A stretch of 64,000 nucleotides of DNA from Nonomuraea rhodomycinica. GTDB taxonomy: Bacteria; Actinomycetota; Actinomycetes; Streptosporangiales; Streptosporangiaceae. The stretch spans positions 124,001 to 188,000 of the forward strand of contig NZ_JABWGO010000014.1 of assembly GCF_013363995.1 (NCBI RefSeq), given 5' to 3'. Shown one piece after another: positions 8,509-16,429 of this stretch. The position numbers and the translations under genes are program-made. Numbering within the stretch: position 1 is the stretch's first letter; the number at the start of each line of letters is the position of its first letter. The notes below the pieces were generated by a model that saw only the letters and a list, made by a program, of their open reading frames with translations, was not told the origin of the DNA and searched no databases.

Positions 8509-9552
8509 TCAGTACCGCCCCGTGTCGTAGCCGATGCCGGGCGCACTCGGAGCCCGGACCATGCCGTCCGGATCCACCGCCGCCTCGCGGACCACGGGAT
8601 TGGTGAAGACGAGCGACTCGTAGTACGAGGTGTTGGGGATGGCCATGCACAGGTGCGCGTTGACGATGCCGCTCCCATGGACCTCCGCCCGAAGCTGGAA
8701 GCTCTCGGCCAGGTGGGCGATGCGCATGGCTCCGGTGATGCCGCCCTTGTACTGCGCGCTGGTTCGCACGCGGCCCGCGGCGCCGGCCTGGATGAAGTCC
8801 GCGACGTTCATGTGCGCGCCGTCGGAGGTCTCGGCGACGAGGAGGGGGATGGTGACGCGTTCGGCGAGCCAGCGGTAGGCGGTCACGCTGAACTCCCGCA
8901 TCGGTTCCTCGTACCAGACGTAGCCGGCCTCCGCCAGGGCCTCCCCGACGTAGACGGCGTCAGCGAGGTCGAAGCCCGCCGAGCCGTCGTACATCAGGGG
9001 AACGCCGTCGCCCACGTGCGCGCGGAGCTTCTGGCAGAGGTCCGCGTCCGCGCGGGCGTCGCCCCAGGCGTGCAGCTTGATCGCGGTGTAGCCGGCCGCG
9101 AGGCACTGGTCGGCGACGTCGAGGTACTCCTCCACGCAGGAGAACGTCACGGTGCTGGCGTAGGCGGGGATGGCGTCGCGGTAGGTGCCGAGCAACTGGT
9201 GCACGGGCAGGTTCGCGGCCTTGCCCGCCAGGTCCCACAGCGCGACGTCGACCAGCCCGAGGGCGTAGATCGGTAGTTCCTCGATCCGGTCGAGCTCCCA
9301 CAGACGCTGCCACAGCAGTTCGCGCCACAGCGGGTCGCGGCCGATCAGGTCGTCGCGGATGCGACGCCGCACCAGATCGGCCACGATGACTCCGCGCCGC
9401 GTGTGCGCCTCTCCGATGAGGCCGGCGTCGGTGTGGACGCGCAGGATGCCGCCGGTCACCGGCCCTTCCGACCCGGGGAGCCCGGCACGCCAGCGGAAGG
9501 GCGGCTGAGCGGGCAGGTCGACCAGATCCACGGTCACGTCAGTAATGCGCAT
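8509..9552 (-). CDS. Enolase-superfamily (mandelate racemase-like) acid-sugar dehydratase
   Basis: A 347-residue protein. The chosen ATG (MRITDV) has AAGGA at the right distance; an in-frame ATG 12 bases upstream lacks a ribosome site. Enolase-superfamily residues visible are the K159-x-H161 base motif, metal ligands D189 (MYDGS), E215/E216 (YEEP) and E241 (AETSD), and H292 (EVHG). The region that normally supplies the Asp of the Asp-His dyad reads RVRTSAQYKGG, with no obvious Asp. Relatives dehydrate aldonic acids such as fuconate, rhamnonate or galactonate. The gene starts 29 bp downstream of the FadR-type regulator in the same direction, so regulator and enzyme are probably one operon. A role after sugar oxidation by the AKR at 14975 is inference. 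Confidence 0.85.
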   Translation of the reverse strand: MRITDVTVDLVDLPAQPPFRWRAGLPGSEGPVTGGILRVHTDAGLIGEAHTRRGVIVADLVRRRIRDDLIGRDPLWRELLWQRLWELDRIEELPIYALGLVDVALWDLAGKAANLPVHQLLGTYRDAIPAYASTVTFSCVEEYLDVADQCLAAGYTAIKLHAWGDARADADLCQKLRAHVGDGVPLMYDGSAGFDLADAVYVGEALAEAGYVWYEEPMREFSVTAYRWLAERVTIPLLVAETSDGAHMNVADFIQAGAAGRVRTSAQYKGGITGAMRIAHLAESFQLRAEVHGSGIVNAHLCMAIPNTSYYESLVFTNPVVREAAVDPDGMVRAPSAPGIGYDTGRY

Positions 9553-9581
9553 GTCGTCCTTCATGTCGGGATTGGCGCCGG

Positions 9582-10358
9582 TCAGGAGGTGGAGCCGTCG
9601 GTGGGGAAGAGACGGTGGCGGATCTCCCGCTGGAACTGCTGCAGGGTCGTGTCGATGTGCTCGCAGATGCACTCGACGGCTCGCGACTCGTCGCCCGCCG
9701 CGATGGCGGCGCTGATGGCCAGGTGCTGTTCCGCGGCGACTCTGAGGGAGCCGCCGGCGACTCCAGCCAGCCCGATGACGCTGACCTGCCGTTGGAGCCG
9801 CTGCACCGACACGACGGTCTCGGCGAGGAAGACATTGCCCGCCGCCGCGGCGATCGCCTTGTGAAACGTCTCATCCGCGTGGACGAACGCGTCCAGGTCA
9901 TCGCTCTCCGCGGCGTCCGCCGACTGCTGTGCGGCCTCGCGCAGAGCCTTGACCTGGGCCGGATTGGCCCGCTGTGAGGCCAGGCGCGCCGTGGCCGTCT
10001 CGATGGTGCGGCGGAACTCGAACATCTCGTCGACCTGCCGGAGGTCGGCGGGCAGGAAACTGGAGAAGGACTTCTCCCACAGGGCGCCCTCCGGCTCGGA
10101 GATGTAGATGCCCCGGCCCTTCTGCACCGACACTCGCCCAAGCGCCGAAAGGATCTTCACGGCTTCCCTGACGATGGTCCGGCTCATCTGGACGGCTTCG
10201 GCCAGGTCCTTCTCCGTCGGCAGACGATCGCCCGGCTCCAGGCGTTCGCGGACGATGTATTCGAGGATGCGCTCCGCGGCGATCTCGTAACCGGGTCGAT
10301 ACCCTCCCACGTCTCCCTGCTCTCGTGGGACACGCGACCCCCGCTCGGGTTGGCTCAA
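9582..10358 (-). CDS. GntR/FadR-family transcriptional regulator (FCD domain)
   Basis: A 258-residue regulator. The start is TTG at 10358, directly behind a strong GGAGGAAG. The N-terminal winged helix is recognisable (RLPTEKDLAEAVQMSRTIVR, then KGRGIYI). The C-terminal all-helical FCD ligand domain contains the HADETFHKAI motif whose histidines bind metal in relatives. It precedes the dehydratase and is divergent from the second ABC operon, so it probably senses a sugar acid or sugar and controls both sides. The AAATC-A-GATTT palindrome at 10470 is the best visible operator candidate. Confidence 0.92.
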   Translation of the reverse strand: MSQPERGSRVPREQGDVGGYRPGYEIAAERILEYIVRERLEPGDRLPTEKDLAEAVQMSRTIVREAVKILSALGRVSVQKGRGIYISEPEGALWEKSFSSFLPADLRQVDEMFEFRRTIETATARLASQRANPAQVKALREAAQQSADAAESDDLDAFVHADETFHKAIAAAAGNVFLAETVVSVQRLQRQVSVIGLAGVAGGSLRVAAEQHLAISAAIAAGDESRAVECICEHIDTTLQQFQREIRHRLFPTDGSTS

Positions 10359-10442
10359 GTCTTCCTCCGGTGTGCTGTGCTGGCCGGCTCATGGTGTCAC
10401 AGACGATTCTCGGCAGCCACACTCTAACCCTCTAATGCTTCG

Positions 10443-10471
10443 TATCTATCCTCTGAATCCATGATCCTCAA
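10443..10471 (-). promoter_or_regulatory. Predicted promoter of the FadR-type regulator
   Basis: On the minus strand TTGAGG (10471-10466) is followed by 17 bases and TAGATA (10448-10443). The -35 touches the palindrome at 10470-10480, which would allow autoregulation. Confidence 0.4.
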
Positions 10472-10480
10472 ATCAGATTT
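10470..10480. promoter_or_regulatory. Palindromic operator candidate AAATCAGATTT
   Basis: A perfect 5-1-5 palindrome between the divergent regulator and ABC promoters. It overlaps the leftward -35 and sits six bases before the rightward -35. Flanking CC/GG bases extend the symmetry. The location suits a FadR-type repressor acting on both promoters. Confidence 0.5.
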
Positions 10481-10524
10481 AGGGTCTTGACGTGACGAGC
10501 GTTCACCTCCACACTCGTCACACC
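10481..10524 (+). promoter_or_regulatory. Predicted promoter of the second ABC operon
   Basis: AGGGTC is followed by TTGACG (10487-10492), a 17-base spacer and CACACT (10510-10515). CCACACT-N3-CACACC at 10509-10524 repeats the pattern at 5170-5185, and AGGGT also precedes the -35 there. This indicates co-regulation of the two importers. Confidence 0.6.
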
Positions 10525-10634
10525 CGACATGACCTGCCGGGAGTGTCCACCCTGATCAGCAGGACGTCTCAGCGAAGTCCGCACCGGGCTCCACAGAATC
10601 TGATCTATTCGGAACGTCGAACGTTAGAAGAGGC

Positions 10635-11930
10635 ATGATGTGTTCTAAGTCGGGAACGCCGTCCGAGGGGAGGCGACGCGGGGCTCGTCTGGGGTCCTGG
10701 GTCGCGATCTCGGGTCTCCTGCTCGGCGTCGCGGCCTGCGGCACGGATGATCCGAGCGGCGGGAAGATCGAGCTCACCTACCGCATCTGGGACAAGAACC
10801 AGCAGCCGGCCATGCAGCAGATCGCCGACCGGTTCCAGGCGGCGCACCCGAACATTCACGTCACCATCCAGCTCACCGCGAACCAGGAGTACTGGACGAA
10901 GCTCCAAGGTGACGCGACCGGCGGCAGCGCCCCGGACGTCTTCTGGATGAACGGCCCGCACGCCCAGCTCTACGCCTCCAACGGCATGCTGCTGCCGCTG
11001 TCGGACCAGCTCAAGGCCGACGGGGTGGACCTCGGCAACTACCCGTCCGCGCTGACCGCCATCTACAGCTATCAGGGCAAGCAGTACGGCATCCCCAAGG
11101 ACTTCGACACCGTCGGCCTCTGGTACAACAAGAAGCTGTTCGACGCCGCCAAGCTCACGTACCCGGACGACACCTGGACCTGGGAGACCGTCGCGGCGGC
11201 CGCGCGCAAGCTCACCGACGCGTCCAAGGGCGTCTACGGAATCCTGGCTCCGCCCTTCAACCAGGAGAACTTCTACAACACCGTCTTCCAGGCGGGCGGG
11301 TACGTCATCTCGCCCGACGGGAAGTCCTCGGGCTACGACCAGCCGGCCACCATCTCGGGGCTGAAGTTCTGGACCGACCTGATGAAGGCCGGGGTGTCGC
11401 CGTCCGTGAAGTCGATGACCGACACCTACCCGGCCCAGCTGTTCGAGTCGGGCAAGTTCGGCATGTACTACGCCGGGTCGTGGAACGCGATCGAATTCTC
11501 GAAGAACGACACCATCAAGAACGACGTGGACGTGGCCGTCCTGCCCCAGGGAACCAAGCGGGCCGTGGTCATCCACGGCCTGGCCAACGTGGTGTACGCG
11601 AAGACGAAGCATCCCCAGGAGGCGACGCAGTTCGCCGAGTTCCTCGGGTCGAAGGAGGCGGCCGAGATCCAGGCGAAGACGGGTGCCGTGATCCCCGCCT
11701 TCAACGGCACCCAGGAGGCCTGGGTCTCCTCGATGCCCCAGTTCCACCTGCGCTCGTTCCTGGACGAACTCCCCTACGCGGTGCCGTTCCCGGCCTCGAA
11801 GAACACCGACGCCTGGATGACCAAGGAAGCCGCGATCCTGGGGCCCGCGTGGTCGGGTGACAAGGACGTCGCGGCCGCCGCGAAGGAACTGGCGACGGCG
11901 ATGAACACGGCGCTGCGCGAGGAACAGTGA
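10635..11930 (+). CDS. Sugar ABC transporter solute-binding lipoprotein (second system)
   Basis: A 431-residue family-1 solute-binding protein with an exported N-terminus and a clear lipobox, GVAAC. The protein carries the family pattern YRIWDKNQQPAMQQIADRF, then PDVFWMNGP and GLWYNKKLFDAA. The start at 10635 follows AGAAGAGG; a second ATG is adjacent. It heads a second binding protein-permease-permease operon. It is not a close copy of the protein at 5277, so the two importers are distinct systems rather than a duplication. Confidence 0.93.
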   Translation: MMCSKSGTPSEGRRRGARLGSWVAISGLLLGVAACGTDDPSGGKIELTYRIWDKNQQPAMQQIADRFQAAHPNIHVTIQLTANQEYWTKLQGDATGGSAPDVFWMNGPHAQLYASNGMLLPLSDQLKADGVDLGNYPSALTAIYSYQGKQYGIPKDFDTVGLWYNKKLFDAAKLTYPDDTWTWETVAAAARKLTDASKGVYGILAPPFNQENFYNTVFQAGGYVISPDGKSSGYDQPATISGLKFWTDLMKAGVSPSVKSMTDTYPAQLFESGKFGMYYAGSWNAIEFSKNDTIKNDVDVAVLPQGTKRAVVIHGLANVVYAKTKHPQEATQFAEFLGSKEAAEIQAKTGAVIPAFNGTQEAWVSSMPQFHLRSFLDELPYAVPFPASKNTDAWMTKEAAILGPAWSGDKDVAAAAKELATAMNTALREEQ

Positions 11931-12889
11931 TGGCGGCGGTGAACAGCCTGGCCCGGCCGCGCCGGGCGCGGCGCCCCGCGAACCGCCGGCCCGGCCGCCG
12001 GCCCGAGCGGATGTGGGCGTACCTCATGGTCGCGCCCATGACCATTGGCCTGTCGGTCTTCTACCTGTGGCCCATCGCTCAGACCTTCTACTTCAGCTTC
12101 ACCAGGTCGGGTCCGTTCGGCGGGCACACCTGGATCGGCACGGCGAACTACCGCGCCCTGGTCGATGAGCCGTCGGTGTTCCAGTCCGTGGCCAACACCC
12201 TGTTCTACGCGGTCGTCCAGCTGGCGGGCATCCCGCTCGCGGTCCTGCTCGCCGCCCTACTGAACCAGCGCGGGCTACGGGGCCGGTCGATCTACCGGCT
12301 GGTGTACTTCCTCCCGGTCGTGACCATGCCCGTCGCCGTCGCGATGCTGTGGCGGTGGATGTACAACGGGGACTACGGCCTGATCAACCAGCTGCTGTCC
12401 GTCGTGGGCATACAAGGGCCCCACTGGGCCTCCGACCCGTCCGTGGCGCTGTACGCGGTCGCCGCGATCGGCATTTGGATGGCCCTCGGCTACAACATGG
12501 TGATCTTCCTCGCCGGTCTCCAGGGCATCCCCACCATGTACTACGAGGCCGCCGCGATGGACGGCGCCGGCCCGGCCAGGATGTTCTTCCGCATCACCGT
12601 GCCGCTGCTCAGCCCGAGCATCTTCTTCGCCACGGTGCTCACAGTGATCAACTCGCTGCAGATGTTCGACCTCGCCTACATGATGATGAGCACGCCGGGC
12701 GCCGCGGCCGGAACCGCGAACCCGGCGCTGCCCCGGGTCCGCACGGTCTCCTACCTCTTCTACCAGAAGGCCTTCGTCGAGCATGATCTCGGCTTCGGCG
12801 CCGCGGTCGCCTTCGTCCTGCTCGGGTTCATCCTCGCGATGACGCTCATCCAGTTCCGGCTGCAGAGAAGGTGGGTGCACTATGCGTGA
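11930..12889 (+). CDS. Sugar ABC transporter permease, MalF type (second system)
   Basis: A 319-residue permease with an arginine-rich cytoplasmic N-terminus and six predicted helices starting near MVAPMTIGLSVFYLWPI. Its EAA loop reads YYEAAAMDGAGPARMFFRI. The ATG overlaps the preceding TGA by one base and GAGGA lies six bases upstream. A GTG three bases earlier is possible. It pairs with the next gene. Confidence 0.93.
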   Translation: MAAVNSLARPRRARRPANRRPGRRPERMWAYLMVAPMTIGLSVFYLWPIAQTFYFSFTRSGPFGGHTWIGTANYRALVDEPSVFQSVANTLFYAVVQLAGIPLAVLLAALLNQRGLRGRSIYRLVYFLPVVTMPVAVAMLWRWMYNGDYGLINQLLSVVGIQGPHWASDPSVALYAVAAIGIWMALGYNMVIFLAGLQGIPTMYYEAAAMDGAGPARMFFRITVPLLSPSIFFATVLTVINSLQMFDLAYMMMSTPGAAAGTANPALPRVRTVSYLFYQKAFVEHDLGFGAAVAFVLLGFILAMTLIQFRLQRRWVHYA

Positions 12890-13724
12890 CGGCGCGATGG
12901 CCGGCAGCCGTTCGGCGCGAACGGCCGTGACCCACGTCGTCCTCATCGCCGGCGCGGTCGTGATGGTCGGGCCGTTCGTCTGGGAACTGCTCACGTCGCT
13001 GAAGACGTTCAGCGAGACCACCCACCTGCCGCTGACGTTCCTGCCGCACCGGTGGCAGTGGTCGAACTACGTCCGCGTGTTCGAGCAGTTGCCCTTCCGG
13101 CAGATGTTCCTCAACACGGTGCTCATGGCCGCCGGCCGGACCCTCGCCCAGCTCGTGTTCTGCTCCCTGGCGGCCTACGCGTTCGCCCGGATGCGGTTTC
13201 CGGGCAACAAGCTGCTGTTCGGCCTCTTCCTGTCGGTGCTGATGGTGCCCAGCCAGCTCTTCCTCATCCCGCAGTACGTCATCATCCAGGACCTCGGCTG
13301 GGTGAACACCCTGCAGGGCCTGATCGTGCCCGGGATGTTCAGCGCGTTCGGCACCTTCCTGCTCCGGCAGTTCTTCCTCGCGTTGCCGCACGACGTCGAG
13401 GAGGCGGCCCGCCTCGACGGGGCCAACGCGTTCCAGATCTTCCTGCGCATCGCGCTCCCCCTGGCCAGACCGGGACTGCTGGCCCTGACGATTCTCACGG
13501 TGCTGTGGTCGTGGAACGACCTGATGTATCCGCTGGTCGTCACCACCGACCCGAGCGCGATGCCGCTGTCGGCCGGGCTGGCGACGCTGCAAGGTGAGCA
13601 TTTCACCGACTACTCGCTGCTGATGGCGGGCTCGATCATGGCGACCGCACCGATGATCGTCGCCTTCGTCGTCCTGCAGCGGCACTTCATCCAGGGCATC
13701 GCGTTCACCGGTGCCAAGGGCTGA
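12882..13724 (+). CDS. Sugar ABC transporter permease, MalG type (second system)
   Basis: A 280-residue permease overlapping the previous gene by eight bases. Its EAA loop reads VEEAARLDGANAFQIFLRI and the C-terminus QRHFIQGIAFTGAKG is the family signature. It closes the transporter part of the operon. The oxidoreductase and AKR genes follow after 69 bp in the same direction and may be co-transcribed. Confidence 0.93.
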   Translation: MRDGAMAGSRSARTAVTHVVLIAGAVVMVGPFVWELLTSLKTFSETTHLPLTFLPHRWQWSNYVRVFEQLPFRQMFLNTVLMAAGRTLAQLVFCSLAAYAFARMRFPGNKLLFGLFLSVLMVPSQLFLIPQYVIIQDLGWVNTLQGLIVPGMFSAFGTFLLRQFFLALPHDVEEAARLDGANAFQIFLRIALPLARPGLLALTILTVLWSWNDLMYPLVVTTDPSAMPLSAGLATLQGEHFTDYSLLMAGSIMATAPMIVAFVVLQRHFIQGIAFTGAKG

Positions 13725-13793
13725 GACGTCCAGGCGACGATCGCCCTCGGACACTCACCCGACCCCTGCTGATCGATGATGGAAGGACCTGGC

Positions 13794-14978
13794 ATGGACG
13801 ACCTCAGGCTTGGTGTGATCGGTCTTGGCGTGCGCAGCAGCCTCGCCGAGCTCGCCCACCGGCCCGGGAAGGGATCGCGGCTGGTGGCCTGCTGCGACCG
13901 TGATCCCCGCATGCTGTCCGGGGTCCGGGAACGCTTCGGACCCGACCTGATCACGGTGACCGACCATCGTGAGCTCCTCGACGCCGATCTCGACGGGGTG
14001 TTCGTGCTGACGCCCGACCACACGCACGAGCCCATCGGCCTGGACTTCCTCCAGGCGGGGATCCCGGTGTTCCTGGAGAAGCCGCTCGCGATCACCACGG
14101 AGGGCTGTGACCGTCTCCTGGCCGCGGCGCGGGCGTCCGCCACGCGGCTCTACGTCGGGCACAACATGCGGCACATGCCCGTCGTCATGGCCATGCGCGA
14201 GCTGATCGACGACGGGGCCGTCGGGGAGGTCAAGGCCGTCTGGTGCCGGCACTTCGTCGGGCACGGCGGCGACTTCTACTTCAAGGACTGGCATGCCGAC
14301 CGGCGCAACACCACCGGCCTGCTGCTCCAGAAGGGCGCGCACGACATCGACGTCATCCACTGGCTCGGCGGGGGGTACACCAGGCGGGTGAACGCCTTGG
14401 GAGGTCTGGTCGTCTACGGTGACATCACCTCCCGCCGGGACCGGGACCGGGCTGGGGAGCGCATGACGGACTGGCTGTCTTCCGCGGACAACTGGCCGCC
14501 GCTCAGCCAGCGCGGACTGAACCCGGTCGTCGACGTCGAGGACCTCAGCATGGTGAACATGCGGCTGGACAACGGCGTCCACGCCAGTTACGAGCAGTGC
14601 CACTTCACGCCCGACTACTGGCGCAACTACACGGTCATCGGGACCGAGGGGCGGCTGGAGAACTTCGGGGACGCCGAAGGCGCGGTCGTCAAGGTCTGGA
14701 ACCGCCGCTCGGACTATCGCGCGGACGCCGATCTCACCGTGTCCGTCGAGACACCGGAAGGCACCCACGGGGGTGCCGACCCCCACTTGGTGGCGGAGTT
14801 CCTGCGCTTCGTCAGGGAAGGCGCCCCCACGGTCACCTCCCCGGTCGCGGCCCGTGAGGCGGTCGCGGCGGGATACGCGGCCACCGCATCCCTGCGGGAG
14901 GACGGCCGGGCGTTCGACGTCCCGCCGACCGATCCCCAGCTCGCCGCCTACTTCGCGAACGGCCAGCGCGAAGCGTGA
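13794..14978 (+). CDS. Gfo/Idh/MocA-family oxidoreductase
   Basis: A 394-residue NAD(P)-dependent sugar or inositol dehydrogenase-like protein. The Rossmann motif reads LGVIGLGVRSS and the family EKP motif appears as FLEKPLAI. The later HDIDVIHWLGG segment aligns with the catalytic histidine region. AAGGA precedes the ATG at 13794; an in-frame ATG 18 bases upstream has no ribosome site. It is probably part of the transporter operon and is followed by the AKR with a four-base overlap, so it likely acts on the imported sugar or its oxidised form. Confidence 0.9.
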   Translation: MDDLRLGVIGLGVRSSLAELAHRPGKGSRLVACCDRDPRMLSGVRERFGPDLITVTDHRELLDADLDGVFVLTPDHTHEPIGLDFLQAGIPVFLEKPLAITTEGCDRLLAAARASATRLYVGHNMRHMPVVMAMRELIDDGAVGEVKAVWCRHFVGHGGDFYFKDWHADRRNTTGLLLQKGAHDIDVIHWLGGGYTRRVNALGGLVVYGDITSRRDRDRAGERMTDWLSSADNWPPLSQRGLNPVVDVEDLSMVNMRLDNGVHASYEQCHFTPDYWRNYTVIGTEGRLENFGDAEGAVVKVWNRRSDYRADADLTVSVETPEGTHGGADPHLVAEFLRFVREGAPTVTSPVAAREAVAAGYAATASLREDGRAFDVPPTDPQLAAYFANGQREA

Positions 14979-16000
14979 ACGACCGCGGAGGCCGCCGGGA
15001 CGACACGGCCATGCGACATGCGTCCCTGGGCCGCAGCACCGCCACCGTCACCCGGCTGTCGTTCGGCGCCGCCGCCCTCGGCAATCTCTTCACACCGGTG
15101 ACCGACGAGGCCGCCGACCAGGCCGTCCAGGCGGCCTGGTCGGCCGGCGTCCGCTCGTTCGACACCGCGCCCCACTACGGGCTCGGCCTGTCCGAACGCC
15201 GTCTGGGCGCCGCACTGCGCGACCGCCCGCGAGACGAGTACACCGTCGCCACCAAAGTCGGCAGGCTGCTCGTCCCCGCCCCGTACATGGGCGCGGACGA
15301 CCTCGCCGACGGCTTCGCCGTGCCGGCCACCCACCGCCGGGTACGAGACTTCAGCGCCGACGGTGTCCGGCGCAGCCTGGAGGCCAGCCTGGAACGGCTC
15401 GGCCTGGACCGCGTCGACATCGTCCATCTGCACGACCCCGACGAGCACTTCGCCGAGGCCATCGGCCACGCCTACCCGGCCCTGGAACAGCTGCGGGCGG
15501 AGGGCGTCGTGCGGGCGATCGGAGTGGGCATGAACCAGTCCGCGATGCTCACGCGGTTCGTCCGTGAGACCGACATCGACACCGTGCTGCTGGCCGGCCG
15601 CTACACCCTGCTCGCCCAGGGCGCCATGGCCGACCTGCTGCCCGAAGCGGCCCGTCGCGGAGTCTCGGTCATCGTGGGCGGGGTGTTCAACTCCGGCGTG
15701 CTGGCCGACCCTAAGCCGGGTGCCACCTTCGACTACGCGACCGCCGCACCGGAGCTGGTGGACCGCGCCCTGCGGATGCAGGCCGTCTGCGAACGGCACG
15801 GCATCCCGCTGCGCGCGGCGGCCGTCCGTTTTGCCCTTGCCCCGACGGCCGTGGCGAGCGTGTTGATCGGAGCACGCTCGGCCTCGGAGATCACCGACGC
15901 CGCCGACCTGCTGCACCGGGCCGTTCCGGCCGCGCTCTGGCAGGAGCTGCGCGATGCCGGGCTGCTGCCGAGCCACCTGCCCTTCCCGGCCGCGGAGTAG
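14975..16000 (+). CDS. Aldo-keto reductase, D-threo-aldose/L-fucose 1-dehydrogenase-like
   Basis: A 341-residue TIM-barrel NAD(P)-dependent enzyme. The GTG overlaps the previous TGA (GTGA); ATG at 15011 (MRHASLGRS) is an alternative start. The catalytic tetrad context is visible: FDTAPHYG for Asp and Tyr, ATKVGRLL for Lys, and IVHLHDPDEH for His. The sequence around GLGLSERRLGAALR strongly recalls bacterial L-fucose (D-threo-aldose) 1-dehydrogenases, which oxidise the sugar to the lactone. With the dehydratase at 8509 this would give the first and third steps of oxidative fucose catabolism; a lactonase is not present in the window. Confidence 0.82.
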   Translation: MNDRGGRRDDTAMRHASLGRSTATVTRLSFGAAALGNLFTPVTDEAADQAVQAAWSAGVRSFDTAPHYGLGLSERRLGAALRDRPRDEYTVATKVGRLLVPAPYMGADDLADGFAVPATHRRVRDFSADGVRRSLEASLERLGLDRVDIVHLHDPDEHFAEAIGHAYPALEQLRAEGVVRAIGVGMNQSAMLTRFVRETDIDTVLLAGRYTLLAQGAMADLLPEAARRGVSVIVGGVFNSGVLADPKPGATFDYATAAPELVDRALRMQAVCERHGIPLRAAAVRFALAPTAVASVLIGARSASEITDAADLLHRAVPAALWQELRDAGLLPSHLPFPAAE

Positions 16001-16182
16001 ACATCACCAGGGGGTCCCGCTCCGACGCCACCTCCTGGACCGACCCGAGCGCGGCTCCCGAACGCCAGGCCACCCTCGTGCGGGCCTGACCTCCCTGTTT
16101 CGCGCGCCCGGGGTTCGTGGCCGTCCGGCGCGGGCGTCATCCCGGAGCGCTTCCTCTCCCTCATGCTCCGCCGGCCTCGCCG

Positions 16183-16294
16183 TGAAAGTTTCAGCCGAGC
16201 CCCCTGGAGAGCTGTGCCGAAAGTTTCAAGGCCACGACGCACCAGCCGAGCCAGGTGCGGCCAGCGGCGACATGTGAAGTCGCCGAAACTTTTC
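16183..16294. promoter_or_regulatory. GAAA-N-TTTC operator cluster of the xylanase gene
   Basis: Three copies are visible: TGAAAGTTTCA (16183-16193, perfect palindrome), CGAAAGTTTCA (16218-16228) and GAAACTTTTC (16285-16294, one base longer). A fourth half-like copy, ACTTTCG, follows the -35. A further perfect copy lies at 18058-18070 before the GH43 gene. Short GAAA/TTTC palindromes upstream of xylanase genes are described in streptomycetes, so these are good candidates for a xylan-responsive repressor. Confidence 0.6.
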
Positions 16295-16302
16295 ATGGTT
16301 CA

Positions 16303-16331
16303 TTGACAACTTTCGGGCGGATTCCCACACT
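16303..16331 (+). promoter_or_regulatory. Predicted xylanase promoter
   Basis: TTGACA (16303-16308), 17 bases, then CACACT (16326-16331) followed by GAG. The pattern matches the ABC promoters at 5148 and 10487. The adjacent GAAACTTTTC and the ACTTTCG inside the spacer would place a bound repressor over the promoter. Confidence 0.6.
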
Positions 16332-16429
16332 GAGTGCCTGAGGTGATCTCCCCCACCGGGCGCGGAGTCGGCCCCGCAGGGGTGTCCCGCACCATCCTTT
16401 CCCCATGATTCGCACAGGGAGGCTCAAGC

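Larger units (their letters stand above)
16001..16429. other. Xylanase upstream region, 429 bp
   Basis: No credible gene. The first 180 bases are featureless. The distal half holds a cluster of GAAA-N-TTTC palindromes and the xylanase promoter, listed separately. Confidence 0.6.
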
